NCBI GenBank assembly: GCA_002338385.1
Contig: DDIE01000067.1
Span: 3,395-35,809, forward strand
Direction of reading: 5' to 3'
Source: Proteobacteria bacterium UBA1858
Lineage (GTDB): Bacteria > Pseudomonadota > Gammaproteobacteria > UBA4575
DNA length: 32,415 nt
Position 1 is the first letter of the stretch, and each line of letters opens with the position of its first letter. Of the stretch, positions 7,871-15,910 are shown piece by piece. The translations under genes were made by a program, and so were the position numbers. A model generated the notes under the pieces. It was given only the letters and a program-made list of their open reading frames with translations, searched no databases and was not told the DNA's origin.

Positions 7871-9282
7871 TGACTCTGTTCAAACTCTTGTGCTGACGAG
7901 TCGGGCGACTCAGTATCACCACTAAACTCCCAAATAAGTAGATCATAATAGTTACGAATATTTCTTACATAATGGACAGGTTCGTGCCCTCGAGCGTAGC
8001 CATAGCGGGTAAAGTGATAGTATTTCTTTTGTGTTAATAGGGGTAAATATTCACGAATATCAGCCCAGCGGTCGGGATCTGCCCCTTGTTTTTGAGTGAT
8101 CACTCGCGCATCTTCTAAGTGTCCTAGACCAACATTATACGCAGCCAGTGCCAGCCAGGTTTTATCCGGCTCAAGGATTCTATTGGGGATTCTTTTGCGC
8201 ATATTAAGAAAGTAAGTCGAGCCGCCATCTAAGCTTTGATAGGGGTCAATTCGATTGCTGACGCCGAGCTGGCGGGCAGTTGCTTGGGTCAACATCATTA
8301 AACCACGTACCCCAGTGGGTGAGGTGGCATTTGGATCCCAATGCGACTCCTGGTAACTCATGGCAGCTAGAAATCGCCAGTCAAGATTTTTATCTCGCGC
8401 TACTTTTTTAAATAATGGAATCAGTGGATGTAAGCGTGTTTTGATATGTTTCCTAAAAGTATATGCATCAGCGAAACTGAGTGCAGGTAAATGCTGATAA
8501 TGTTTTTCCTCCAAGCGTTCTAGCAAACCATTCTGTTTAGCTGCGCGCATAAACTCGTTGACTGCATCCAGTAGACTGGTGTCTTTTGTCTTAGGTAGGG
8601 CCCATGCGAGTTTCTTGTCCGAGCTGATGTGCATGGCACTCTTTAAACCGGGATAGAAGCGTCGATTCATCTGGAAGTCGATTGAATCTGCGATAGTGAC
8701 TTTAAAGTCGCCCTTGCTCACGCCCTCAAACATATAGTTGATATCAATATTCTCATGACTGCGCCATTCAACATGAGCATGCTTCTTAGCGAGTGCTCTG
8801 ATCGACTCCTGATGGCTGCTGCCATCAATAACATCAACGATCATGCCGTTCAGATCCTCAACTGAGCGCGGTTTTTTATTGCCTGCTTTGTATACTAATA
8901 ACTCAGTGACATCATGGTAGCTATCCGAAAAGGTGACATGTTGCTGGCGCCAGGGTGTGATGGTGATACCAGCCGCTGCGATGTGTGCATCTTTAGCTTT
9001 AATGGTAGCCAGTATTTCTGAAAAATCATCATTCACAATGATATTAGCCTGCACACCAATATATTCGCTAAAAGCAGTTATTAGGTCATACTCGAAACCG
9101 GTCGCCCCATTGGCGCCGAGATAGTAAGTAGTAGGTGTGTTACGCGTGAGTATCGTGATCTGGCCTTGTCTCTGGACACGCTCTAGCTCGCTCAGATACG
9201 GTACTTTCACTTCTATCACCAACACGCTAATCACAATCAATGCAAAGGCTAGAAATTTCAATGGTTGGCTTGCTGGTCTCAT
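7867..9282 (-). CDS. mltF: Membrane-bound lytic murein transglycosylase F
   Basis: MltF cleaves peptidoglycan between MurNAc and GlcNAc, forming 1,6-anhydro ends, and acts at the inner face of the outer membrane. An N-terminal hydrophobic signal segment (FLAFALIVISVLVIEV) is followed by a solute-binding SBP_bac_3 module (about residues 35-260; motifs TYYLGANGATGFEYDLITAF and AAAGITITPWR) and a C-terminal SLT domain with catalytic Glu312 in AMSYQESHWDP, then GVRGLMMLTQATA and ALAAYNVGLGHL. The ATG at 9282 gives 471 residues and places the signal segment at the N-terminus; an upstream TTG at 9330 lacks a ribosome binding site. A lipobox Cys is not evident, so anchoring may be by an uncleaved helix or another means. 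It converges on tadA, a frequent pairing in gammaproteobacteria. Confidence 0.93.
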   Translation of the reverse strand: MRPASQPLKFLAFALIVISVLVIEVKVPYLSELERVQRQGQITILTRNTPTTYYLGANGATGFEYDLITAFSEYIGVQANIIVNDDFSEILATIKAKDAHIAAAGITITPWRQQHVTFSDSYHDVTELLVYKAGNKKPRSVEDLNGMIVDVIDGSSHQESIRALAKKHAHVEWRSHENIDINYMFEGVSKGDFKVTIADSIDFQMNRRFYPGLKSAMHISSDKKLAWALPKTKDTSLLDAVNEFMRAAKQNGLLERLEEKHYQHLPALSFADAYTFRKHIKTRLHPLIPLFKKVARDKNLDWRFLAAMSYQESHWDPNATSPTGVRGLMMLTQATARQLGVSNRIDPYQSLDGGSTYFLNMRKRIPNRILEPDKTWLALAAYNVGLGHLEDARVITQKQGADPDRWADIREYLPLLTQKKYYHFTRYGYARGHEPVHYVRNIRNYYDLLIWEFSGDTESPDSSAQEFEQSH

Positions 9283-9483
9283 GAGCTCTATATATTGCAG
9301 GGTGTGATTTAAGGTTGTTGAGTCGCGCAAGTGTAATATTCATGAAACATGGGTGTCGATGCAGTTAAGCCCCTCAGTGGCTGGGGTCATCCTGCAGATT
9401 AGATAGGTTATTATAGCCAAATGACATAGAATGCGTGAAGCTAAACCACAGCTTTGTATTATCTCAACAATATAGGGGACTTT

Positions 9484-10071
9484 GTGAAAGTTACACTGAG
9501 TATTATTCTAGCGCTTTTGATTTTGACCGGTTGTAATCCATTTACGGCATCAACCCCTGCGGCGCTTATCGTTGACTTGGACGCAGTAGCAAAAGCATCA
9601 GGTCGTCAGGAATTGATGCAGAAAGAGTTGGAATTTGCCAATGTCCGCCTCAGCGAGCAACTCAAATTGGTTGCATCGCAACTGGAAACTGCAGTAAGCG
9701 ATGAAAAAGAAAAGATTGGAGATAAGCCATCTGAGGATGAACGACAGCAGTTCGATACACTCCTGCTACAAGCTCAGCAACAATTACAAAATTCAAAACA
9801 GCTCGCGGTACAACAAGCAAATGTGTTCCGCTCGGAACTGATAATGGAATTCAGACAAGAAGTCGCGGATATTGCACAACAAATAGCATCTGACAGACAA
9901 GCGCAAATCGTTATGGTGGCGAGTTTTGATGCTTTGTGGTTTGACCCAGTAGCTGATATTACCGATGAGGTTATTGCCATCATGCGCGCACAACCGCCCA
10001 GCCCAGCTCAACAAAAGACACCTATAGAGTCGTCAACTGCGCCACAACAAGAACCGTCACAGAGCCCATGA
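9484..10071 (+). CDS. Skp/OmpH-like lipoprotein
   Basis: The 195-residue protein begins with a lipoprotein signal peptide ending in the lipobox LTGC, so it is probably lipid-anchored at the cell envelope. The mature part contains ALIVDLDAVAKASGRQELM followed by a long Gln/Glu-rich coiled coil and then AQIVMVASFDALWFDPVADITDEV. That beta-strand / coiled-coil / strand pattern resembles Skp (OmpH), the periplasmic chaperone that holds outer membrane proteins, but Skp itself is normally a soluble periplasmic protein. The C-terminus is a Pro/Gln/Ser-rich tail. The start is a GTG at 9484 with AGGGGA just upstream; the upstream in-frame TTG at 9454 would add residues ahead of the signal. It diverges from mltF. 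A chaperone role is inferred from the fold pattern only. Confidence 0.7.
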   Translation: MKVTLSIILALLILTGCNPFTASTPAALIVDLDAVAKASGRQELMQKELEFANVRLSEQLKLVASQLETAVSDEKEKIGDKPSEDERQQFDTLLLQAQQQLQNSKQLAVQQANVFRSELIMEFRQEVADIAQQIASDRQAQIVMVASFDALWFDPVADITDEVIAIMRAQPPSPAQQKTPIESSTAPQQEPSQSP

Positions 10072-10164
10072 GCGAGGATATTGGCATCCAATTACTGAAG
10101 TGTGACGCTGACTCTAGGTGCCTCTGCTGGCTCTTGGTTGGCCGAAAAAATCTCACCTCAATCT

Positions 10165-11997
10165 ATGCCTAACCCAGCGCGTCATGTGAGCGAGTTGGGT
10201 GATCTGTTGGTTGCCTACTTGGAACAGCTGGGGGTGGACTATGTGTTTGGTGTGCCAGGTGGACCGATTGAGCCTTTTTATAACGCGCTCGCCAGAAGTG
10301 AGAGGCGTGGGGGGCCGCGCGCGGTAGTTGCACGGCATGAGACTGGGGCCGCATTCATGGCTGATGGTTACGCCAGAAATAGCGGTAAGCTAGGCGTCTG
10401 TTGTGGCACAGTTGGGCCGGGAACCACGAACCTGATTACCGGTGTTGCATCCGCCTATGACAACCACTCTGCAATGTTAGTCATTTCTGCCCAAACAGGT
10501 ATTACCCATTTTGGTCGTGGGGCGACACAGGAATCTGCAGATACAGGGATAAATACCGTAGCGATGTTCTCGCACTGCACTCACTATAGCAGTTTAGTCT
10601 CGCATGTAGATCAATTCGAACAAAAGCTTATGGCCGCAGTCTCTGCTGCAGTTAAATCGCCCTGCGGGCCCTCCCATCTGAGTATACCAGTAGATGTGAT
10701 GCGTACCCCGATGCATGCGCAGCCCACGTTTGATTTGCATAGTCAGACTCAAACTGCTCGGGTGGTGGATTACCATAAAGTAGCTGAATTAACAGAAAAA
10801 TTACTCGCCAGTCGCAAGCCGGTATTGCTGGTCGGCGAGGGGGCAGTCAATTGTATTGATGATGTGCTGGCGCTGGCATTAAAGTTAGATGCTGCGATTA
10901 TTACCACGCCACACGGCAAAGGATTAATTAGTCCCTATCATCCCAAGTTCAGAGGAGTGATTGGTTTTTGCGGTCATCAAAGTGCAATTGACTTAATCAG
11001 TGACACAGAAGTGGATCTGGTAGTTGCTATCGGCACGACCCTGCAAGAAACAGCGACCAATGCATGGTCAGTCTTGAATGTGATTAACCATCGCATGGTG
11101 CATGTCGACGAGAACGAAACTAATTTGATCCGTTCACCTCTGGCACAATTGCATGTATTGGGTAACCTTCCTGAAATCTTTGTTGAAGTGCACAAGCTGC
11201 TGCATCAGCAGCAACAAGTATGTGCCGAAACCAATGATACCCAAGATCATCACGCCCTGACTAATTTGCAGGATGACGCCCAAGTCAACTTCGAGCAACA
11301 AGAAGCAGATAAAATCCATGCTGACAGCATCCCAATTAAGCCGCAGCGCCTGATGCATTTACTGCCTAAAATGCTCCCTCCGCAGACACGTTATTTATGC
11401 GATTCGGGCAATAGTATGGCCTGGTCTATCCACTATTTGCACCCGCATGACAGACGCCTAGGTAATCGCCGTAGTCGATCCTCAGAGGGCAGGAGTGATT
11501 CGACACAGCGTCGCCAGGGCCGCCGCGACAGTCATGGTGGAATCTTCTGGACATGTCTCGAATTCGGCTCCATGGGCTGGGCGATTGGTTCGGCAATAGG
11601 GACGGCGTTGGCACGCCCCAATACACCAACAGTGTGTATCACTGGAGATGGTTCGGTACTGATGTCGGGTGGTGACATTACCGTGGCCTTGCAAGAGCAG
11701 CTCAATATCGTATTCGTGATTCTCAATGACTCAGAATACGGCATGGTCAAACATGGTCAGCGTTTGGGCTCGGGCGAACCGATAGGGTATACATTACCTG
11801 AGATCGACTTTGTAAAATGGGCTGAGAGTATGTCTATCGACGCCTATAAAATCACTTCCTCCGCTGAGCTGGAAGAATTAGATTGGCCCAGTATAGTGGC
11901 TCAGCCAGGACCCATTATTCTCGATGTCATGATTGATCGTGAGGAGGTGCCACCCATCCAAAATCGTATTCAGGCCCTTGGCGCTCTGGAGAGCTAG
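10165..11997 (+). CDS. Thiamine diphosphate-dependent enzyme, acetolactate-synthase-like
   Basis: The protein belongs to the ThDP decarboxylase/carboligase superfamily in the acetolactate synthase branch. It has the N-terminal pyrimidine-binding domain with DYVFGVPGGPIEPFYNAL and the activating Glu59 in VARHETGAAFMADGYAR, a central domain (about residues 180-340), and the C-terminal diphosphate-binding domain with the GDGS motif at 494-497 and the ND pair of ILNDSEYGMVKHGQRLG. An unusual insertion at about residues 429-457 holds ten arginines in 29 residues with many serines. Substrate cannot be read from the motifs; acetolactate formation is not assumed because no ilvN-type regulatory subunit is next to it. 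I place the start at the ATG at 10165; a GTG at 10102 would add 21 residues, and neither has a clear ribosome binding site. Downstream are two citrate-synthase-fold genes. Confidence 0.85.
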   Translation: MPNPARHVSELGDLLVAYLEQLGVDYVFGVPGGPIEPFYNALARSERRGGPRAVVARHETGAAFMADGYARNSGKLGVCCGTVGPGTTNLITGVASAYDNHSAMLVISAQTGITHFGRGATQESADTGINTVAMFSHCTHYSSLVSHVDQFEQKLMAAVSAAVKSPCGPSHLSIPVDVMRTPMHAQPTFDLHSQTQTARVVDYHKVAELTEKLLASRKPVLLVGEGAVNCIDDVLALALKLDAAIITTPHGKGLISPYHPKFRGVIGFCGHQSAIDLISDTEVDLVVAIGTTLQETATNAWSVLNVINHRMVHVDENETNLIRSPLAQLHVLGNLPEIFVEVHKLLHQQQQVCAETNDTQDHHALTNLQDDAQVNFEQQEADKIHADSIPIKPQRLMHLLPKMLPPQTRYLCDSGNSMAWSIHYLHPHDRRLGNRRSRSSEGRSDSTQRRQGRRDSHGGIFWTCLEFGSMGWAIGSAIGTALARPNTPTVCITGDGSVLMSGGDITVALQEQLNIVFVILNDSEYGMVKHGQRLGSGEPIGYTLPEIDFVKWAESMSIDAYKITSSAELEELDWPSIVAQPGPIILDVMIDREEVPPIQNRIQALGALES

Positions 11998-12067
11998 GCA
12001 GATACCACACATTTATTAGATGATCTGTAGTATTTAGACGATATGGCAGATTTTCAGCGGCGATAAT

Positions 12068-12097
12068 TTGCTAAACTGTCAACGGTCTTTTTATCTT
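12068..12097 (+). promoter_or_regulatory. Possible promoter of the citrate-synthase-like pair
   Basis: TTGCTA at 12068-12073 (4/6 to -35) and TATCTT at 12092-12097 (4/6 to -10) are separated by 18 bases in an AT-rich stretch between the ThDP gene and the first citrate-synthase-like gene. Transcription would begin about 16 bases before the ATG at 12121. The match is weak, and readthrough from the ThDP gene 123 bases upstream is equally possible. Confidence 0.3.
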
Positions 12098-12120
12098 AAT
12101 TTTTGTAAATTTAACGATAC

Positions 12121-12942
12121 ATGGGGCAGGCTGTGGCGCAATCCAAACAAGAGCAAGTACACACCAAAATATGGCACGAGCAATCTGAAGATGATAATCC
12201 TTTTGCCGCCAAACGCTGTTTGTGTGCAGGGTATGATGTATATGCTGATATTCTGCCCAATGCCAGTTGGTCTGAATATCTCTATCTATTATTTAAATTA
12301 CAACAGCCCCAAAATTGGCAAGCTTTACTGCTAGAAAAAATTGCCATCGCCATAGCCAATCCTGGTATCCGTCATCACTCTGTGAGAGCAGCCATGTCAG
12401 CTGCTGTGGGTGGTTCAACCTCAGCTTCCAGTCTGATGGCTGCCCTTGCCGTAGGTGCTGGCAAATTAGATGGCGCACGTGAGATTTATAATATGCTCGA
12501 GTGCTGGCAGGACTGTCAGCTGGATCTCACTAAGTGGGCACAATATATCCAACAGCCATCCACCCTGACGAGGTCTGATGTGTGGGGAGAAATGGAACAT
12601 TTTCCAGGATTTGATCCTAATGGTGTGGCATGCGCACTACCGGTCAAACAAGTGATGGCGGAGCTGACAAAATACACTCAGGGTAGCAATTTGATTTGGT
12701 TAGCAGAACATCAGCATCAACTTGAGGCGTTGACAGGTCTGCCGCTGGCCATGTCCGGGGTTATCGCCGCTGCATTTAAGGATCTGGCTATGTCGCCGGA
12801 GCAAGCAGAAATGTTGTATTTGTTGTTGCGTTTGCCGGGTGCGGCAGTACATGCTCTGGAGCAACGTGAATCTGGTTGGAAGAAATATCCTTTTTTTGCA
12901 GATGCGGTCACAGTGATCAACGATCCAGATACACAAGCATGA
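12121..12942 (+). CDS. Citrate synthase / citryl-CoA lyase-fold protein A, catalytic residues substituted
   Basis: The 273-residue protein is a short citrate-synthase-superfamily member, close in length to citryl-CoA lyases and not to full citrate synthases (~430). Recognisable family segments are SEYLYLLFKLQQP, IANPGIRHHSVRAAMSAAVGG, LMAALAVGAGKLDGAREI, HFPGFDPNG, and the C-terminal SGVIAAAF ... RLPGAAVHALEQRESGWKKYPFF region (about 212-260). Aligned by eye, the first catalytic His (HGG) is Asp117, the second His (GxGH) is absent in GFDPNG (164-169), and the catalytic Asp (NVDG) is Ser212. The Arg and His of the C-terminal helix are retained. Its TGA overlaps the ATG of the next, paralogous gene. 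No strong ribosome binding site is seen at 12121. It may be one subunit of a heteromer; enzymatic activity is unproven. Confidence 0.7.
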   Translation: MGQAVAQSKQEQVHTKIWHEQSEDDNPFAAKRCLCAGYDVYADILPNASWSEYLYLLFKLQQPQNWQALLLEKIAIAIANPGIRHHSVRAAMSAAVGGSTSASSLMAALAVGAGKLDGAREIYNMLECWQDCQLDLTKWAQYIQQPSTLTRSDVWGEMEHFPGFDPNGVACALPVKQVMAELTKYTQGSNLIWLAEHQHQLEALTGLPLAMSGVIAAAFKDLAMSPEQAEMLYLLLRLPGAAVHALEQRESGWKKYPFFADAVTVINDPDTQA

Positions 12943-13751
12943 GCAAAAAAAAATCACCACTGCTGAGCGTTGAAGATCATTGGCAAACAGCGATGGGCGG
13001 TGCGGTTTTAGGTCAGGAACGTGTTGTCGTACGTGGAAAAGATTTGTTTACAGAGCTCGATAAATACAGCTGGCAGCAGTTCCTATTATTCATGATTACT
13101 GGACGCAAATTTGATACTAAGCGGGTTGAGTGTTTAGAGAGACTGCTAGCGATATGTATCAATTATCCTGACCCACGTATCTGGAATAACCGTGTGGCCG
13201 CTCTAGCAGGCACGGTTGGCAGCACTGCAACACTCGCTACGAGTGCCGGCATGGCGGCCACAGAAGCTAAAATTTTTGGTGGCCAGTCTAATTTATCTGC
13301 CAGTCAGTTTATTCACTCAGCTTTACTCAGTGTGCAAGCGGGAGAGGATCTGGAGCAGATTGTCAGAGCTGAGTTAAAGAAGAATCGTGCGGTGTCTGGC
13401 TATGGGCGTCCTGTATTGAAAAGAGATGAACGTATTATCCACGCTGAAAGGGTTCTGCGGGAATTCGATATAGCGCACGGTGCCCATGCGCAATTAGCTT
13501 GCCAAGTAGAGCAGATACTGATGACTGGCAGATGGCATTATCAAATGAACATTAATGGTTTGATGGCTGCTGTCACTGCAGATTTTGGACTGAGTGCTGA
13601 AGAATATTATCTCTGGTTAGTGAATGGTTACAACGCAGGTATTGTTGCATGCTTTATCGATGCCAAGCAAAAACCTGCAGGTGCTTTATTCCCATTACGT
13701 TGCACGCGTATTAACTACAATGGCGCTGGAGAGAGGGTTTGGCTGAAATAA
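12939..13751 (+). CDS. Citrate synthase / citryl-CoA lyase-fold protein B, catalytic residues substituted
   Basis: This 270-residue paralogue of the preceding gene keeps the N-terminal signature of the citryl-CoA lyase branch: a Trp-x-Thr start (HWQTAMGG), then RVVVRGKDLFTEL and a FLLFMITGRKFD segment where the family has Leu-rich GELP. Later family segments are LAGTVGSTATLATSAGMA, KIFGGQSN, SGYGRPVLKRDER and MNINGLMAAVTADFGLSAEEY. By eye the three catalytic positions are changed: His to Phe113 (FGG), His to Arg157 (GYGRP) and Asp to Asn206 (NING for NVDG). The C-terminal Arg and His of the family also appear to be lost (GYNAGIVACFIDAK). The ATG at 12939 lies in an ATGA overlap, indicating translational coupling to protein A at a likely 1:1 ratio. 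A longer in-frame start at 12876 would lie wholly within gene A and is not favoured. Function is unknown. Confidence 0.7.
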   Translation: MSKKKSPLLSVEDHWQTAMGGAVLGQERVVVRGKDLFTELDKYSWQQFLLFMITGRKFDTKRVECLERLLAICINYPDPRIWNNRVAALAGTVGSTATLATSAGMAATEAKIFGGQSNLSASQFIHSALLSVQAGEDLEQIVRAELKKNRAVSGYGRPVLKRDERIIHAERVLREFDIAHGAHAQLACQVEQILMTGRWHYQMNINGLMAAVTADFGLSAEEYYLWLVNGYNAGIVACFIDAKQKPAGALFPLRCTRINYNGAGERVWLK

Positions 13752-13771
13752 GATATACAACTGGAGGGAAC

Positions 13772-15844
13772 ATGAAATCTAATCTGCATATTGTTTTGTT
13801 AGGGCTAATATTGTCGGTCTCGCTCGTGAATGCAGATGAGCTTGAACAAAACGAATTTGAGGAAGATTTACTGGATCTTTACGGTGATGAGGTTACGATC
13901 AGTATTGCAACGGGCACTGAACAACCTATCTCACAAGCACCCGCGGTTGCCAGTGTTATTACTGCACGGGAGATTGCGGCCATGGGGGCGCATGATCTCG
14001 ATGAGGTCTTGGAGACGGTACCAGGGCTGCATGTTGCTCGATCTACCCTAGGTTATAACCCGATTTATACGTTTCGTGGTGTTTACACCGCAACCAACCC
14101 GCAGGTATTAATGCTTGTTAATGGGATTTCGATAAACAATTTGTTTGTTGGTGATCGCAGTCAAGTGTGGGGTGGGTTCCCGGTCGAGAGCATATCCAGA
14201 ATTGAAGTCATACGCGGGCCCGGCTCTGCTCTGTATGGTGCTGACGCATTTGCCGGTGTGATTAATGTCGTGACTAAAAGTGCACAAGAGATTAATGGTA
14301 CCGAAGCAGGTGCACGCATCGGATCCTTCAATACTCAGGAAGCTTGGTTCCTGCATGGATCGAAATTCAAAGGCGTAGATTTTGCCTTTATGCTGGAAGC
14401 AAAATCCTCTAGTGGGCATCGTGAAAAAATAGTTTCAGATGTGCAAACCTTGTCTGATCAAGCGCTGTCGACGTCTGCTTCACTGGCACCAGCTGCGACT
14501 ACAAATGGACGCGATAACTTAGATGTCAGGCTAGACATTGAAAAGCAATACTGGCAATTCAGAGCAGGCTTGCAGCGTCGGCGTAATGCTGAAATTGGTT
14601 TTGGCGTCGGTAGTGCTCTAGATACACATGGTGAATATGAATCTGATCGCTGGAATGCCGACCTTACTTATCATAATCCAGAATTTGCTACTGACTGGGA
14701 CATGCAAGCACAACTCAGTTTTTTGAATACCTCGGCAGAGGTGGGTGAAGATGTATTTGTGCTGCCACCGGGTGCTGTATTTATGGATCAGGTTTTCCCT
14801 GATGGGGTGATTGGTAATCCCGAGGTATGGGAACGCCATTGGCGTATGAGTCTAACAGCATTATATAGCGGCATCGATAAGCATACGGTGCGTATTGGAG
14901 GTGGCTATAACCACAGTGAAATATATAAAGTGAAAGAAAGTAATAATTTCAGTGGTCAGTTAGTTGATATTTCCGACACCGCGAGTGTATTTCTACCTGA
15001 AGACGAACGTAAGAATCAATTTATTTTTGTGCAAGATATTTGGAAGTTTGCCCGTGACTGGACCTTGACCGCAGGTATACGCTATGACGATTACAATGAT
15101 TTTGGTGATACCTGGAATCCACGTGCGGCATTAGTCTGGTCAGCTACCCATGACACTACCATCAAATTTCTCTACGGGCAGGCATTCCGTGCGCCTTCCT
15201 TCGCCGAGTTCAGGAACCAGAATAATCCGGTCGCCTTGGGTAATGATGAATTAAAACCAGAACAAATGCAGACTTTTGAGATGGCTTTAGATAGTCGGAA
15301 GTTCAATGATATGAGACTGGGTTTAAATATCTTTCATTATGAGTGGAAGAACATCATTGACTTCATCTCAGATGGTTCCGGCAGTTTACAAGCCCATAAT
15401 CAGGGCAAACAAACAGGTTATGGTGCAGAGTTGGAATTGGACTGGCAATTGACTAACGCCCTTGTGCTGCACGCTAATTATGCTTTCCAGGATTCTGAGG
15501 ATCAAGCCACTGGCGAGGATGCCGGTAATGCACCTCATCACCAGATACATGCCAGTATCGACTGGCAACTTCATCCGCAATGGACATTACGTCCCGCAGT
15601 CAATTTTATTATCGATCGCGACCGCCCACCGGCAGACAATCGTGATGAGCTGGATGACTATATGTTGATAGACCTGACCTTAGCGAGTCAATCATATAGT
15701 GATCAATGGGAACTCAAGTTGGGTGTAAAGAACCTATTCGATGTGAGGGCAGAGGAGCCAACAGATGCAAGCTTTAATATTTCTAATGATCTGCCGCTGG
15801 CTGGCCGCTACGTATTTACCGAAATAAATTTTAATTCAAAGTAA
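13772..15844 (+). CDS. TonB-dependent outer membrane receptor
   Basis: The 690-residue protein is an outer membrane gated-channel receptor energised by TonB. A signal peptide (residues 1-21, cut after VNA) is followed by an acidic stretch and DEVTISIATG, a likely TonB box, then a plug domain (about 50-165; motifs APAVASVITAREIAAMG, VLETVPGLHV, VEVIRGPGSALYGADAFAGVINVV) and a beta-barrel to the end. The last residues are INFNSK and not the usual terminal aromatic residue. The plug type with this start is frequent in gammaproteobacteria next to a periplasmic binding protein and a hybrid kinase, as here. The ATG at 13772 has an excellent GGAGGGA site, 20 bases after the preceding stop. The ligand is unknown; no Fur-box-like sequence was found upstream. 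Confidence 0.92.
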   Translation: MKSNLHIVLLGLILSVSLVNADELEQNEFEEDLLDLYGDEVTISIATGTEQPISQAPAVASVITAREIAAMGAHDLDEVLETVPGLHVARSTLGYNPIYTFRGVYTATNPQVLMLVNGISINNLFVGDRSQVWGGFPVESISRIEVIRGPGSALYGADAFAGVINVVTKSAQEINGTEAGARIGSFNTQEAWFLHGSKFKGVDFAFMLEAKSSSGHREKIVSDVQTLSDQALSTSASLAPAATTNGRDNLDVRLDIEKQYWQFRAGLQRRRNAEIGFGVGSALDTHGEYESDRWNADLTYHNPEFATDWDMQAQLSFLNTSAEVGEDVFVLPPGAVFMDQVFPDGVIGNPEVWERHWRMSLTALYSGIDKHTVRIGGGYNHSEIYKVKESNNFSGQLVDISDTASVFLPEDERKNQFIFVQDIWKFARDWTLTAGIRYDDYNDFGDTWNPRAALVWSATHDTTIKFLYGQAFRAPSFAEFRNQNNPVALGNDELKPEQMQTFEMALDSRKFNDMRLGLNIFHYEWKNIIDFISDGSGSLQAHNQGKQTGYGAELELDWQLTNALVLHANYAFQDSEDQATGEDAGNAPHHQIHASIDWQLHPQWTLRPAVNFIIDRDRPPADNRDELDDYMLIDLTLASQSYSDQWELKLGVKNLFDVRAEEPTDASFNISNDLPLAGRYVFTEINFNSK

Positions 15845-15910
15845 TATTTCCTAAAGAGCAATTAATATATATTTGTTAATATTAATGAAACGTATGATTA
15901 TAGTCAGAAT

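Noticed and set aside
12121..13751. One citrate synthase gene split by a frameshift
   Set aside because: Both halves contain their own N- and C-terminal family motifs and similar length, and the junction is a clean ATGA overlap, so they are tandem paralogues.
15845..15910. Fur-regulated promoter for the receptor/SBP group
   Set aside because: The gap is AT-rich but has no convincing 19-base Fur box, and the TonB receptor itself starts upstream of this gap.
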